Shown: piece by piece, positions 63,462 to 64,000 of the stretch
Position numbering within the stretch: the first letter of the stretch is position 1
How the letters are laid out: each line of letters opens with the position of its first letter
Assembly: GCA_023014485.1 (NCBI GenBank)
Contig: JAJOZX010005787.1
Location: forward strand, 1-64,000
DNA length: 64,000 nt
DNA from: Bathynomus jamesi
Lineage: Eukaryota; Arthropoda; Malacostraca; Isopoda; Cirolanidae
Direction: 5' to 3'
Made by a program: the position numbers and the translations under genes
Notes under the pieces: generated by a model
Databases searched by the model: none
Seen by the model: the letters and a program-made list of their open reading frames with translations, nothing else
What the model was told of the DNA's origin: nothing

Positions 63462-64000
63462 GTAGGGTTCAAATACCTTTTCCTAAAATTTGACTAAGAT
63501 GCAGTGCTTTATGGGATAATTGCATCCTATCTGTAGATACGTTCTTTAAATGACACGTAATTCGGGTCTTGTTTCAATTAAAACAAAAAAAAAAGGTTTA
63601 TAATCAATAAAACTACTTTACTAAATTCCTATCACTATTTCTGTGATGAAGTGCCAAGTGGTTTAAGGCATTTGCACAAGAGTGTATACCATCAATTCTA
63701 GTATAATTCTTGGCTTTAACTCAAAGTTCTTTTAATCTTTATTTTTCACCGTATGACTGAAAATGATAATGATAATGACAATAATAAGCTTTATTGGCAG
63801 GATATTAATGCCATAAAAAATATCACTGTCTGTATGTTGCTGAAAAAATTCATCTCGTTTATTTTTTTAATTATTTATCCACCTTTTCTAGGGAAATTTT
63901 TCCTTCTTTTGAGTATCAAAGCTTCTTTTCAGATGATAGCATAACTTCTTTTAATGATACATAACTTTTTTACGTAGAAGAAATGGGCTTCAAAACACTT
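63462..64000. other. AT-rich end of window
   Basis: A short AATGATAATGATAATGACAA tract at 63762-63785. No gene recognised. Confidence 0.45.

Overview
The window is eukaryotic, intron-bearing, repeat-dominated DNA, most probably from an arthropod and perhaps a crustacean (inference). The evidence is many interstitial TTAGG/CCTAA runs (the arthropod telomere motif), abundant (TA)n, (CT)n and (GT)n microsatellites, several arthropod-type Tc1/mariner lineages, and almost no host coding sequence. The only host gene piece I recognise is one cyclophilin-type exon at 32091-32203, with canonical splice sites. A second, unrecognised exon-like block lies at 63357-63461.

Layout. 1-842: tails of LINE C ending in (CT)n, one split by another LINE. 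1010-1686: minus-strand mariner remnant. 3460-11720: LINE A (minus, jockey-like, with an NPGP 2A-like motif), split by LINE B (5488-10030, CR1-like with an SGNH-like ORF1), which is itself split by an 81-bp MITE. 11820-15205: decayed 3.4-kb DNA transposon with ~150-bp inverted repeats. 15557-17588: a foldback element carrying a FLYWCH exon, then a deleted hAT. 18020-19386: mariner with a MITE inside. 20850-22500: TTAGG run, palindrome and mariner remnant. 23134-28650: two LINE C copies in tandem, the first with an intact 5'-truncated ORF. 29434-31265: palindromic MITEs and a Merlin-like element. 32091-36871: cyclophilin exon, a deleted mariner, then a second mariner split by a nearly intact 2.94-kb transposon with an 8-bp target duplication. 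37057-39242: tandem repeats and a Merlin-like palindrome with a nested MITE. 40043-41381: mariner. 45018-46332: three palindromic MITEs. 46379-52190: a nearly intact Tc1 and several decayed Tc1/mariner copies, one with a MITE nested in a MITE. 56676-60936: MITE, LINE D, a 5S rRNA-like sequence and a mariner remnant. The rest is AT-rich DNA and microsatellites.

How it works together. Most coding capacity is self-mobilising: LINEs encode endonuclease and reverse transcriptase, and DNA elements encode DDE transposases. The non-autonomous palindromes and MITEs must be moved in trans. Terminal sequences and target duplications sort these into a mariner group (TA), a hAT-like group (8 bp, CAG-type ends) and a GG-ended, 8-bp group that I link to Merlin because a Merlin-type transposase fragment sits inside one member. 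Nesting gives relative ages: LINE A is older than LINE B, which is older than the 81-bp MITE; the mariner at 33268 is older than the 2.94-kb transposon. All function calls rest on motifs read by eye; no database search was run.
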